A stretch of DNA of 64,000 nucleotides from NCBI RefSeq assembly GCF_958450345.1, contig NC_088783.1, positions 24,679,701 to 24,743,700 on the forward strand, read 5' to 3'. The notes below the pieces were generated by a model. It was not told the DNA's origin and did no database searches. It worked only from the letters and a program-made list of their open reading frames with translations. How positions within the stretch are numbered: the stretch's first letter is position 1; each line of letters begins with the position of its first letter. Below are positions 36,256 through 47,359 of this stretch, piece after piece. The position numbers were made by a program, and so were the translations under genes. The stretch is from Calliphora vicina (taxonomy: Eukaryota; Arthropoda; Insecta; Diptera; Calliphoridae).

Positions 36256-38895
36256 TTAAAAATCTGATTTAAAATCAGAATAAGTAAACTTTAAAACAAT
36301 TATGATTTTATTGCCAACAACCTTAATTCGCATTAACAAAAGTTTATTCACTTTATGAACATTTTTTCGTTGTTGCTGTTGTGAGAAACAGATTTCTCCC
36401 ATCAGAAAATTATCCATCAGGAAAATTTTTAAAATTTTCCATGAACAATTTTTAGTTCAGTTTAAAAACTGTAAATTTCATGAGATACTTTTAGCAGCAG
36501 TTTTTCAATTCCTGCTGCAAAACAAAGAAACGGAAAATATAAAATAAAGCATAACAAATATGATGTGACAATAAGCATTAGAAGGAGGTTGGTTTGGCTG
36601 GCTGGTTGGTTTGGATGGAGTGCAAAAACAAAATGCAACAGAAATAACGCACTTGTTGCCTTTTATACTCGTGCATATTTAACAACACATTTCGTTGCAC
36701 AATTTTCTAACTTTATGCTGCTAAAGTCACAACACAAAAACCAAACTTTATATAAGAGCAAAAAAGAGGAATAAAGAAGAAAAAAAAGCAGTGGTGAACT
36801 TGTGAGTTTGCAACAAAAACGTCGAGGCATACTAAAACGTGGAGCTGAAGAAAAACATTTCATTATAAATGCAGTCATTGTAGCAAATTTACATGCCAGC
36901 GCGATAATGTTGTATAATTGGATCTTTGTAGCATAAAGTCATTAGGTCGACGTGATGACATAGACGCGTATGGGCGCGATGCAACAGAATTCCATATAAT
37001 AATGGATGAAATTATTAAACATAATTTTGTGTGTGTAGGCAGCCAGGCTGGCAGGCTGGCTGGATACCTCAGATTGTACGATGCTTGGAATGGCTGACAG
37101 CAACAACCACAAATAAAAACGTGGGAACTCTATGCAACATTTTCCTGCTTTTTTTATTGTTTTTGTTCGTCTTCATAATGTTGTGGAAGTTTGTTGTTAC
37201 ATTTCGAGAAATGTGTCAGGCAAAATAGTGTATATTTTAAAATAAATTTGATATAGAACCAATAACTAAAGCGACATTTATATTTCTATAATCGTATGCA
37301 CTTGTCAAAATGCAATAATACAGAGACTGTCACCTTGTCTTTCACTTTGTAGACACTTAAACTAAAGGTATGAAACATTAAGACCCCGGCTGTCTTCTAA
37401 TGTTTCCACTGAAGACCACCCATCTGGAAAAGGCAAAAGCGAACATATGAGTACGTGGTACATAAATATAAAATCAGATGGAAAATATGTACAGAGTGTC
37501 TTTTTTTCATTTTAATATTCGTACTACTAGATAGTATGAATGTACATTATTGTACGTTGTAAATTTTGAACTATTTGTTGTTTCATGTCATTTCAGACAT
37601 TTGCAATTATTTTAAGATTATATTTCTTGGTTTATGATGAGCTGCGAAAGACATGTGACATTTAAAATCATTTTTTTTTTGTTCTTTCATTCTAAAAAGT
37701 TGGCTTTTTGCCAGCACCATTACAAGCTGCGACTGGTATATACTATAATAATATAATGATGCTGAAATGTGGAGAATATGAAAATATGAAAAAAGCACTT
37801 GTAGAAAATGCGTTGTTATTCCTAGAACCAATAATGAGATGGTGACGATGATGATGAGGAAGATGATAATGATTGTAATGTCATGTAGAGATAGAGAGAG
37901 AATACAGACAGACTTTGCCACCATAAATACTAAATGAGCCATACACAAATCTAGTTCAAATGAAATTGAAATATTGACAGTTTTTAAAATTGATTTTATG
38001 CATTGTTAAATGTAATGATTTTTTCACTCATTGATGATAATTGAAGCATCACACAGCACTCACGATTAAATGAATTTAAATTGAAATGCTGTGCGAAAAA
38101 GAAAAGATCACAGAAGTGTTGATGGATGAGTGACAGAAATTATTGGCATTAATTTTAAGCGAAATATTTTTACATGTTCTGAGAATTGTTGGTATGACAA
38201 GTCATTTTGAAAATACATAATTTGCTTATACATATTTTAAGTCATTATCAAATTATTATTTGATTGGTTTATTTAAAATCCGTGGGATTTTAATTAAAAA
38301 TGGAAGTAATTTACATATAGGGCAATAAATTTAATTCGTTTGTAAGCACATGTACAATATCGATGTATATTAGGGTGGCTTTTTAACTTTTATGGCATTT
38401 CGAGTACTTTGTTTGACACTTTCGAGTTTCAACGTTCAAATTTTTAGTTAAATCGTAAAATTTTAACCTGTATCTCTTGCATTTACAAGAGGATAAATTT
38501 AATTTTGTTTCCAGTTTTTGAAAAAAATAGTTTTTTAAATAGTTTATTTAAATAACATTACACAGTACAACATTTTAGTTCATTGCTTTGGGACTCAATT
38601 CTGACAATTGCACGTGAAAGCAGCCCCAAAAATAAGAATTGCTGCATCATTAGTTTTGTCAAGTTGGCTGCCGTAATAATTTAATGGCCTCAAGGTGGAT
38701 TTTTATCACTTTTTCTATATTTTGGCACGGTTATATCTCGTATACCGTACGGAATATCTCTTTTGTGGCTGAAGCAAAGTTGTAGATATTGAATAGTAGA
38801 AAAAATGTACGGAACATACCTACCCGCAAAAGGTGCATCCAGTGCCTTAAAAATCGCAAAATTGCCCATTTTTTTAAATTTTTACCAATTTTTCA
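36256..38895. other. AT-rich non-coding stretch with simple repeats, no gene seen
   Basis: GGTTGGTTTGGCTGGCTGG-like tracts occur at 36588-36618 and 37040-37065, and a GATGATGAGGAAGATGAT tract near 37845-37870. The 113-codon minus frame at 37607-37948 reads hydrophobic low-complexity residues over that simple repeat and is not supported as a gene. Confidence 0.5.
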
Positions 38896-38899
38896 CCTT

Positions 38900-39095
38900 T
38901 TTTGCTCAATAACTGGATTACAAATCCAATTATGGACCGATCACAATGAAATTAGGCCGTGTGATTTGTGTCTATATGTAAGTTATTTATCATGAATTTT
39001 GTATGTACAGATATAGTCACTTTAAAGTTATTTTCGGAAGCGGGTATTATATGGGAGCTATGAATAATTATGGACCGACCCACAAATCATGTGTT
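38900..39095 (+). repeat. Fragment of the DINE-1/Helitron-like repeat
   Basis: TTATGGACCGATCACAATGA, TATCATGAATTTTGTATGTA and TTTTCGGAAGCGGGTATTAT followed by ATGGGAGCTATGA match the interior of the copy at 2984-3470. Both ends are missing. Confidence 0.65.
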
Positions 39096-41690
39096 GTACA
39101 CATTCGAGTAAAACATTTTAGAGTTTTATAAATTTGTCCCAACCATCATTATGGCCTCATTTAAAAGAAATTACCAAAAATAAAAATGAATCGTTTTGGG
39201 AAATTTTTGTCAACTTTTGAAATTTCTTAAAAGCTGCTTTACTAAGATAACGTTTACTTACCCATTCCTATCTGCGGTCAGAAATGGTAAATTTTAAAAA
39301 GACATTTCATAACAGCAATATTAAAAAATTTTAGATTTAGTTAATCGAATTGTATTTTACTCAATCTGCCTTTTGTATACTATTGCTCAGTTATATACTG
39401 AATATTAATACTTATGCCCGTAATTTCAAGAAATAAATATCTATCAGGGATTAGCTACTTATTTGGTAACTTTTACCCGTAGATATGTATTTGAAATTAA
39501 TGTCAAGATGCCTCTTACATCGTAGATATAGAATTTACGTGCATTAATTCAAAGTAAATATTTATTAAATATTTTACTAAAATCGTGAAACTTTAACTCT
39601 TTCAAAAGTATTTTTTTATTTTGAATTTTACAGCGAAATGTTATGAGGAATTATATGCATGAAATGAAGGCATTTGACAAGATTTAATCTTATTACTTTA
39701 TAAAATTTTACAAAACTGGTAAAATTTATTTTTTTTAAAGGAAAATTGTCAAAATTTTGACCTTTGACCCAGGTTTTGAAAGAGTGATATTCTTCAGTAT
39801 ATATTTGCTATGGTTTAGGCAATAATTTTTTTTACAAAAACTGTTTCTCAATATATCTAATAAAATCATACGATCCTTAAGAAATGATCTTATGATTTTA
39901 TCATGCAAAATTCGTTTATGCGAAATTTTGAAATGGTTATATTGGAGTTATTAAAAGCTGTAAAATTGGGATATTTTTAAACGCATATGGGAATGGGTAA
40001 ACGTTATCTTGTTGATATTGTTTTCATAGGATAATTCGATACGTCTACCGACTGTGTCATAGCGATCAATCGTTTTACTTTTGAGGATTTTATTAGTGTC
40101 TGGTTAATTTCAGTTTTTTATAAAACAATTAGTCTTAATAATCCATATATAGTATCTTGATTAAATTTTTCGAATTTACTTGTTCCCTAATGTGTCCCAG
40201 GTTTAATTCAATTATTGTGCGAAAATCCTTCGTTATACGAGTAATACGTTTATTGAAAAACTTAATACCATACAGTGATAAACATATTTCAAAATCCATT
40301 GGAGTTTTTGTAAAAAAATGTATTGGTCTTATGAACTGATATTAAATTGTATTTGTTGATAATCAAATTAATATTAGTTTAGAACATTATTTTTTTAAAT
40401 TTCTCATAAAACTTTTGTGTAAAAATTATGTTTTAAATATGATTACAATTAATAAATAAATGCATTTAAAGTAATTCATATCAGAGCTTTTATGAAATTT
40501 CTTATACGATTAAAATTTGTAGAGTTTGGTTATTATTTAACTTATTTTTATGAAATTTCTTTTATTATCCACCTTTAAAAGTTCATCCAACTATAATCAA
40601 ATAAATCCAAACAATAATAATAAAATCTCAAAAAAAACAAGAAATTACTAACCAAAGTTACAGCTTTGTAATCAATTCCATAAAACTATGTACGTAACTC
40701 CACAACAAACGAAATACTCGTACACTGAAGTCAAAGATGTTTCCAAAAAAAGGATACTTAACTTAATGTGGTTCAAAATAGCACAACAACACACAACAAC
40801 AACGACATTAGCAGCAGCAAATAAGAACAATATAAATCTTCGTCTGTTTTCGAAGGATATTCTACGAATACAAATCTTTAATAACAATTTGTTGTTGTTG
40901 TTATTGTCGTATTGCAAAACACTTGTAAACAACAATGATAAACAATAAAAAAAGAAGGAAAAACAAAATGGAATATACAAACGGCCACTGTGTCAATGAC
41001 ATAAAAGTCTTATTTATTTTGTTTATATGGAATATTGTGGTTGTTGTTTATATTGCTCTGATATCATTGTGGTATATAAAACAACAACTGCCATCCAGCA
41101 CATACGATTTGAAGATGGACACCAAACCCAACAGCTAAAGGTACATTGTTGAGTTACTGCTTAGACAGAAGGCGAATAAGGAGGTGGAGGAGGAGGAGTT
41201 GGTGTCAAGTCCACAAAACACAAGTGGTTATCTGAAGTGTTTTGCGGTATGTTGGACAATGCTTGACTTTAAGTTTTTATTTTTAAAGTTTTTCTCTTTT
41301 TTTGTTTGTATCTGAAGAAGTATTACAGGGAATATCAAGATATTTTTATACGGTGGTTTATTTGTATTGAAATAAACATTTAACTTTGAAATGAAAAAAA
41401 TGGAACAAATATAAAATATATTTCTTGTTTTACCTTTGACTTATTAACCCATAGTGGTAGCCATAAATATATAATGACCAGTTAATAATTTTCAAATTGT
41501 TTATGAAATAAATTTAGGATGATTTTTAGAGTGTGTCTTTATATTCTTTAATATAATCAATAGAACTTTGTGATTTCAACGATATTGAAACTAATAGCAT
41601 GACATTTGAGAAAAAATTGATTGATTTTAAAAAATAAATTTATAAATTAAAATAACATCATTAAAAAAATAAATTTCATACAAACGATGT
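39096..41690. other. AT-rich non-coding stretch, no gene seen
   Basis: A CAACAACAACAAC tract lies near 40785-40815 and its complement TTGTTGTTGTTATTGT near 40890-40905, which makes overlapping open frames on both strands (40672-40980, 40688-40948). I treat these as low-complexity artefacts. Confidence 0.5.
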
Positions 41691-41699
41691 CTCGAAAAA

Positions 41700-41940
41700 C
41701 AACTCAATAAAAAATTCTGAAGCAAAATTGAGAAAAAAAGTAATCTTTCTTATGGGCTGGTTTTCTATAGCGAACGAGTATTCTGAGTGGAAATTTAACA
41801 TGTGCTTTGTTATTGTAACAAAAACTAAATACATGAAAAACGTCCACTCAAAGCACTCATTCGCTATAGAAAAACAGCACATTAGTCTCGATAAGCGAGT
41901 ATTTTTTCAATTCTTATTTAATAATAGAATCAAGGAAATA
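41700..41940. repeat. Inverted repeat, about 48-bp core arms
   Basis: GGCTGGTTTTCTATAGCGAA (41755 on) faces TTCGCTATAGAAAAACAGCA (ending about 41881), with TGAGTGGA and TCCACTCA inside. Weaker pairing continues outward to roughly 41700 and 41940. The symmetry explains the overlapping frames on both strands. No flanking duplication was found. Confidence 0.75.
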
Positions 41941-42269
41941 TCTAAATATACTGCTTCTCAAAACTTAATCCAAACGTGATATTGGATTAAAAATCCCAAC
42001 GACTCAAAAAAATCATCACTTGCGTAGAAGTTATTCCAAAAGTCATTATTTAAAGCAAAAATTATCGAATAAGAACTAATTCAGAAACACTTCGTCTGGG
42101 AGGTATTGGCTTCGTAAGGCTTCCACAAAAATTTTTCCAAAATAACAAATTCACAAAACCGAATACTCAAACTAGAAAAATATGTGTCTATGACATGATT
42201 GCCTCAACTATTCTAACAACTTTTTAGTTAAATGCATTTTATATCATAATAACTTCTTTTTTACAAAAT

Positions 42270-42500
42270 TTCAAAAAAATCAAAAAAAAAATCCTTTCAA
42301 AAAGGACATTTAAGGATTAAAATACTCTACAAACATTTTAGTGAAGGTTACCAAAGATACCAAAGTTCACTTTGGGGCTCACATTTTAAAAAAAAAAACT
42401 CCAGAAATCCATTTATGTGCTGAAGAATATTCGAATCCTCAAATGTCCTTTTTGAAAGGACTTTTTTTTATTTTCTGGAAAAAAGGATCAAATTGAAAGT
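42270..42500. repeat. Fragment related to repeat family R
   Basis: The phrases AAAAGGACATTTAAGGAT and CTCAAATGTCCTTTTTGAAA face each other and resemble AAATGTGCTTTTTTAAAGGA within the copy at 53800-53830. Match is patchy. Confidence 0.45.
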
Positions 42501-42692
42501 TCTCTTTTGTTGACATTTTTAATTAACTATAGACCAACATTTTTGTTGCTATTTTTTCAGCATACGTGTAAAAATAGTCATATTATAATTGAGCAGGACT
42601 CATAATATGGTTGAAGTCAACCATAATATGATCAAATCAGTTATCATTTTTTCCTGACCAAATTTTGATTGGTGCGGTATCATATAAATTTG

Positions 42693-43365
42693 GGCATTCG
42701 GATTATTCGATTTTTCTCTTGTTCGAATAAAACGAATAATTCGAGTAAGAGATTTTAACTTTTTCGAATAATTTATTTTTTTTTAAAAAGTAAAGAATGA
42801 AGTTTTGATGTAGGTTTTTTAATATTTTATTGTTAAATAAAATCAAAAAGTAACGTTAAAATTAACAATTCAAATATTGATAATATTAAAAAGCATTCAA
42901 AAACAAAGTCTATCATTAAATTTTCATCAGAAATATTCTGTCATTCTCAATACCATTTTCGACGATCGTTTCAAACTCACAGTCGCCATCACTTTCAACA
43001 CCTTTTGATTATTAATTTCGATTCTGCTAATATTTAGCCAGCATATGTTCACACCTCCCCTAAAATTTCTGTTTCGAAATCAATTCTAAAAATTTATTCC
43101 GTACCTTTTATTTTCATTGGTTCAAGTCCTAAATTAAACATTTTGAAAGACTTGTTTTTAGAATTGTAACTTCTTGCAATACCATGTATATATTTATAGA
43201 AGGACTTATCGGACCACTCATCTACAGTGATCGAAAGACTCCATTTATCTTTAGTTATTTGTAGAATTTCAGAAACAACACTTAAATTTAAAATTATGAA
43301 AAATTTTAAGCAATTTACATTTATTCCTTATATTCGATTATTCTACATAATTTTTATAAATAATA
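42693..43365 (-). mobile_element. hAT-type element, copy 2, inverted, one end truncated
   Basis: The preserved end, GGGCATTCGGATTATTCGAT (42693 on), matches the right end of the element at 7265-8788. Homology runs to about 43365 and stops before the other end. This copy keeps the catalytic-domain fragment deleted from copy 1. No target duplication can be read because one end is lost. It appears to lie inside a foldback-type repeat whose parts flank it at 42567-42690 and 43690-43870 (inference). Confidence 0.75.
43103..43264 (-). pseudogene. hAT transposase catalytic-domain fragment
   Basis: An open stretch of 54 codons on the minus strand contains KWSLSITVDEWSDKSF, YKYIHGIARSYNSK and MFNLGLEPMK. 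The D-E-W triplet holds the first catalytic aspartate of hAT transposases, and the LGL motif about 30 residues later is usual in this family. Upstream and downstream parts are broken. Copy 1 keeps only the first few codons before its deletion. Confidence 0.88.
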
Positions 43366-43471
43366 ATTTTCTTTTTGTTTAAAACACAACAACAACTATT
43401 ATAATACATATAGGTATTAGGACATTATGACAATATAATTAATAGCAGACCGTATGAATACCCCTTATATA

Positions 43472-43684
43472 CAGTGAACCTCAAAAGTAAACACCAAATA
43501 TTTGATTTTTTTTAAGATTCTAAAATCCATCCATCGATACAAATTTAAAAGTTTCGGTTTGTTGAAAATTGAGTTGAATAATAGATTCAGTTATGAAAGG
43601 TTTAAGTCGGCATATAATGATTTTTATGATCTTAAAAAAAAATGAAAAAATTCACTGGTGTATACTCACTTCTGAGGCTGTGTG
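43472..43684. mobile_element. Small Tc1/mariner-type MITE, about 210 bp
   Basis: CAGTGAACCTCAAAAGTAA at the left faces CACTTCTGAGGCTGTG at the right. The TA before the left end suits a TA target; the right flank is TG then TATA, so the duplication is not certain. Non-coding. Confidence 0.6.
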
Positions 43685-43689
43685 TATAT

Positions 43690-43870
43690 GGTCATAGAAT
43701 CATAATATGATTAACAAGGGATTATAGTATGGTTAAATAGGATTATATTATGATATTTTGTAATTCTACACATTAGTAATATTATGTGATAATGAACCAT
43801 TATAGAATTTGACAGCAACCAAAGAATCCAATCATAATACAACGCGGTTATAGTCATAACAATCATGTTT
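43690..43870. repeat. Foldback-type repeat fragment, inverse copy of 27934-28240
   Basis: Inverted, it shares GGTTGCTGTCAAATTCT and AATATTACTAATGTGTAGAA with 27934-28240, and ends GCGAAGAAAAAACATGATTG, like the CACGCAAAGAAAAA end there. The short piece 42567-42690 (CATAATATGGTTGAAG and its mirror) probably belongs to it, split by the hAT copy and the small MITE. Confidence 0.5.
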
Positions 43871-43886
43871 TTTCTTCGCATATACT

Positions 43887-44010
43887 AGCAGGAAAAAATT
43901 TGGTAATGACTTGCAATTACTCAGTTAATTACTTTTCAGTGGATACTTCATACAGTCTGCATTACTTAGATGTAGCTGTTTAATGACTTATTTATAGTAC
44001 ATATTAAATT
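43887..44010 (+). repeat. Fragment of the 562-bp TA MITE
   Basis: GGTAATGACTTGCAATTACT, then TTACTTTTCAGTG and CATACAGTCTGCATTACTTA, match the left part of the element at 45483. The end reads AGCAGGAAAAAATTTGG in place of CCCAGCAAAAACTTGG. Confidence 0.65.
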
Positions 44011-44734
44011 GTTATTTGTAGAGCACACAAACAATTCCGCTCCACAATGGGTTAACCTTAAAAAAAAGAAAAACATACAAGTATAAAAAGTTCAAATAAA
44101 TAAAAAGCATTTTCTTGGTTACAACTTTTAACTTCCCAAGGTGTTTGTTATTTATTTAGCACAGTGATTTTTACCGCACAAACATACATATAAACACAGG
44201 TATGTGTATATTATTTTTTTTTTAGACTTGTTATCATTCCAAGATGTTAATTTCGATTCTAAAGCACTGATGATGTTGATCTTTGTGCCATTCAAAACTC
44301 TTATACTGACAAATAATACAGTGCTTTGTAAGTTAAGAAAAAAAAAACAAATAAAACCAAAAGGATGTTAAAGGTAAATAAGAGCAAAATGCCATACAAA
44401 ATCCATACAACAAGACAATAATATACACAATACAAAACAAAATCACATCATTTGTTAGAATAAAACGAATACTTACAAGTAAGTAGAAGAGGAGTATGGA
44501 CGAGTGTAGAGTGTGATGTTTTGTGTGAATGAAGGAAACCTCTCAAGTGATACTTAAAGCCAAAAAGCTACGGTAGAGAAATAATCATTATCTTCTTGAA
44601 TAAACTTACAAACAAACATACACTTACACTCAGCTACATACAAAGACCTGAAGAGCTCAAAGTAAATATTATTGAAATGTATTCTCTTCCCTATAAACTC
44701 TATTAGAAGTAAAATCTGTATTATCTATCAATAA

Positions 44735-44775
44735 ATGTTTATGATGTAGATGACGATGATGATGATGATGATAAA
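44735..44775. repeat. GATGAT microsatellite
   Basis: A trinucleotide run, GATGACGATGATGATGATGA and on to GATAAAGATAAT. Ordinary simple repeat. Confidence 0.8.
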
Positions 44776-45480
44776 GATAATGGTCAAAATGTCAAATGCA
44801 TGAAAATACTTTGTTACATAAACCGTAAAACATAAACAGGCTTAAGGTGTTAAAAGCCTTTTTGCACTTGAATCCAGGTAACATAAGTGTTTAGAGGCAA
44901 AGGAAGCAACACAAAATAAAGAAATCTTAATCGTAACAAAACTGACATTAAGAGTGTTTTAGTCATATTTTTAACAGGTATTTAACTTTGCAGACTAACA
45001 ACCAATGCCAGGAAGCAATTAAGTCATTTTTAATTTATAACAAAAATCAATATTTGAAAGGTTATTAAAGAGCTGTATAAATTATATGGATGAAAAATTA
45101 ATTAGTAAAATTAAGCAAAAACTATTCTGTATTATGTGGATAATAATAGAAATGGCCTTACTTTAAATACCAAAACTTTTAAAAGGTATGGATTTTTAAA
45201 ATCTTCGATTTAAATAAATATTATGACATACATATGTTTTATACCCATATTCATTATTCATTTCATTCCATATACATAAATTCAATTTTGTATGGAATTT
45301 TAGTGATTTTTATTTGTGATGTCACAAATCGGATCTTCCGAAAATTTATCCAAATAAAAAAAGTCAAAAAGTCGATATTTTGGTGCAAAGACTTTGCAGA
45401 TAATTATGCTTCGTTTCGTTCCACAAAAACTGTAAATTCTATTTGTGAAGTTTGTTATAACAAATTCGTATTGTTATAAC
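44776..45480. other. AT-rich non-coding stretch, no gene seen
   Basis: The 81-codon frame at 45234-45479 contains no family I recognise and ends at the edge of the TA MITE. It has random AT-rich composition with many codons for I, F, K and N. I do not call it a gene. Confidence 0.45.
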
Positions 45481-45482
45481 TA

Positions 45483-46044
45483 CCCAGCAAAAACTTGGTA
45501 ATGACTTGCAATTACTGAACAGCTTACTTTTCAATGACTAATACATACCACCTGCATTACATATAAGTGTATATAATCTGATACATATGTAAGTACTTGT
45601 TTATGAAATAAAGTCTAAAAAACCAAAATAAACAAATAATTAGATACTTTTTCTCAATTTGCCCATTTATTTTATTGCATGTTTATTTTTAGAAAAACAG
45701 AAAATAATATAGTAAGTACTACTGAGTGAAAACCATTATTTGATACACAATAAAATAACTAAGCAGTGGTGTAGTGAATAGAACAGCAGACTAGCAAACG
45801 GATAGTTGTTGGTTCGACTCTTGGCTGCGACTTTTTTTTTATTTTTTGTTTGCAAATACAAAATTCTATAAATAGCTCTACAACAACTTATTTAACTGAA
45901 AATTTGTAAGCGAGTGTCGTAAGTACTTGCCTCCAATGACATCACCGTGTTAAAATAATGAGTTAAAAAGCTATTGTGTAAGTAGTGAATAGTAGGTATA
46001 TTAGCTTTTTAACTCATTACTTTTCAATGTAAGTTTTTGCTGGG
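45483..46044 (+). mobile_element. 562-bp TA MITE carrying a tRNA-like module
   Basis: The inverted ends read CCCAGCAAAAACTT, with TA on both sides (45481-45482, 46045-46046). The left subterminal part (GGTAATGACTTGCAATTACT) recurs at 43887. Inside are a tRNA-like Pol III module (45763-45830) and, near the right end, a perfect 18-bp hairpin, TAATGAGTTAAAAAGCTA facing its complement (45956-46019). No protein. The mixture of a DNA-transposon shell and a SINE-like head is unusual. Confidence 0.8.
45763..45830 (+). repeat. tRNA-like Pol III module inside a MITE
   Basis: GCAGTGGTGTAGTGAATAG resembles a tRNA start with A box. GGTTCGACTC about 40 bases later is a near-perfect B box, and a long T run (45832-45840) follows, as Pol III terminators do. 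The T-arm and acceptor stems do not pair well, so it is not a functional tRNA gene. A tRNA-derived SINE head or decayed tRNA is the likely origin. Confidence 0.6.
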
Positions 46045-46599
46045 TAGTGAAGTTTTAAAATGTTAAGACGTGGAACAAAAAATTATAGAGACCGAAGTTG
46101 ACTTCATTTTAAATAAAATTAGAGAACAATTAGAGCGGCAGTTGCAAGGATTGGGTTTTTTAAAAACTTCCTCCCAGGCATCCCGTTTATCTAAGTTATT
46201 ATAATTTAAAATTTGATTAATGCAAATTGAGATTTGCAAAGCATTATGGCACGGAAACACTTATCACTTTGCCAAAAAATGCAATTTGATAGGTGAAAAG
46301 CTGATGAGTTATTTTGTGAAATAGGGCCCTGGCATAGTTTTCAATGAGCTTGAAGTAGTTTGGTAATTGCTGAAATAAGGAGTGAGATCATAAAAATCTT
46401 AACATTGATAAATGTTAATAAAAAAGAAACCACTAAACCTACAGTTTTGATTATTTTTTTTTTGCTTGAAATTATTATTACAACTTACAAAAAATATTAT
46501 CTTCTAATCATATAGTTCTAATCAATAGTGTTGAATTTATGAACATTTTCAGGAAACACTTCCATTAAGATTTTTATAGTGCATTCTGTCACTTTGTTC

Positions 46600-47354
46600 G
46601 AACAGATAGTCCATCTCCGTTTAAAATCTATCACACTTTTGGACATCTTTATTGTGCTCTATATCTCTCCACTGACCTTAGCTCCAGACAGTTTGGAGGA
46701 TTTGCTTCTCTTGGTACTAATAAAACATTGTTCTTGTACCACTCAAGACCTTGCTAACCAAAAGTGACAAGGTATCAAATCAGGCCAAAAATAAGTGGAT
46801 ATATTAAGAAGTCTCATGAATGGAAGCAACCTCTTTTGTAAATATTTCTTGATGTAAATTTCGGTATTTATAGAGCCCTTTCGTATCATTCCCTCGAGTA
46901 TCAGTAACATAAAAATATTGACCCGGAAGCTTCGAAAAAAACATACGTTTCGTCATCCATTATGCAGCAGGTATATTTTTATAAACTTTGACTTCCCGTG
47001 CTCTGTTTTTAGTCTCTAAATATTTAGCAGAGTTCCTGTTGGGAACTTTCTGAGCCTTGTATGGTTTTAAGCCTGCATTGGTTTTAACTTATTGTAGCAA
47101 ATAGCCCGACTACTGAGTTAATCGGACTGCTTTCCAACCGGATGTGTTGGGAGCTCTGTTGAAAATGCTTTCTATTTATTGGCTTTAGAAACATCATGTG
47201 GACCATTCGTTCTGCTTGTACGAGGTTTTCTATCAACAGACAAGTTCTCCCGATACTGTTTAATAACATTGGATACATTTTGGATTGTTTGGGCAACTTT
47301 TTGTAGAACAAAGTTAGATTTTTTTTGAAAATATTTAATAATTTTATTAAGCAC
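46600..47354 (-). pseudogene. Tc1/mariner-superfamily transposase relic, copy 2 (longer)
   Basis: Minus-strand blocks in order are: IIKYFQKKSNFVLQKVAQTI and NVSNVIKQYRENLSVDRKPR (DNA-binding helix-turn-helix region and linker, 47172-47354), then PTHPVGKQS, KAQ.VP.RN-like and ARKLKSLYKN pieces. These are followed by FRSFRVNIFM (next to the lost MDDE block near 46955), KKYLQKRLLPFMR and FWPDL (second aspartate, near 46780). Frames change repeatedly. It shares its C-terminal half with copy 1 at 21737-22240 and adds the N-terminal part missing there. Confidence 0.85.
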
Positions 47355-47359
47355 TTTTT

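Noticed and set aside
37607..37948. 113-codon hydrophobic minus-strand frame
   Set aside because: The hydrophobic run comes from a GATGATGAGGAAGATGAT simple repeat read in reverse.
40672..40980. Overlapping 102- and 86-codon frames on opposite strands
   Set aside because: CAACAAC and TTGTTG simple repeats keep both strands open; no coding evidence.
41676..41979. Opposite-strand frames with similar protein wording
   Set aside because: They read the two arms of an inverted repeat.
45763..45830. Functional tRNA gene
   Set aside because: A and B boxes are good but T and acceptor stems do not pair; it lies inside a MITE.
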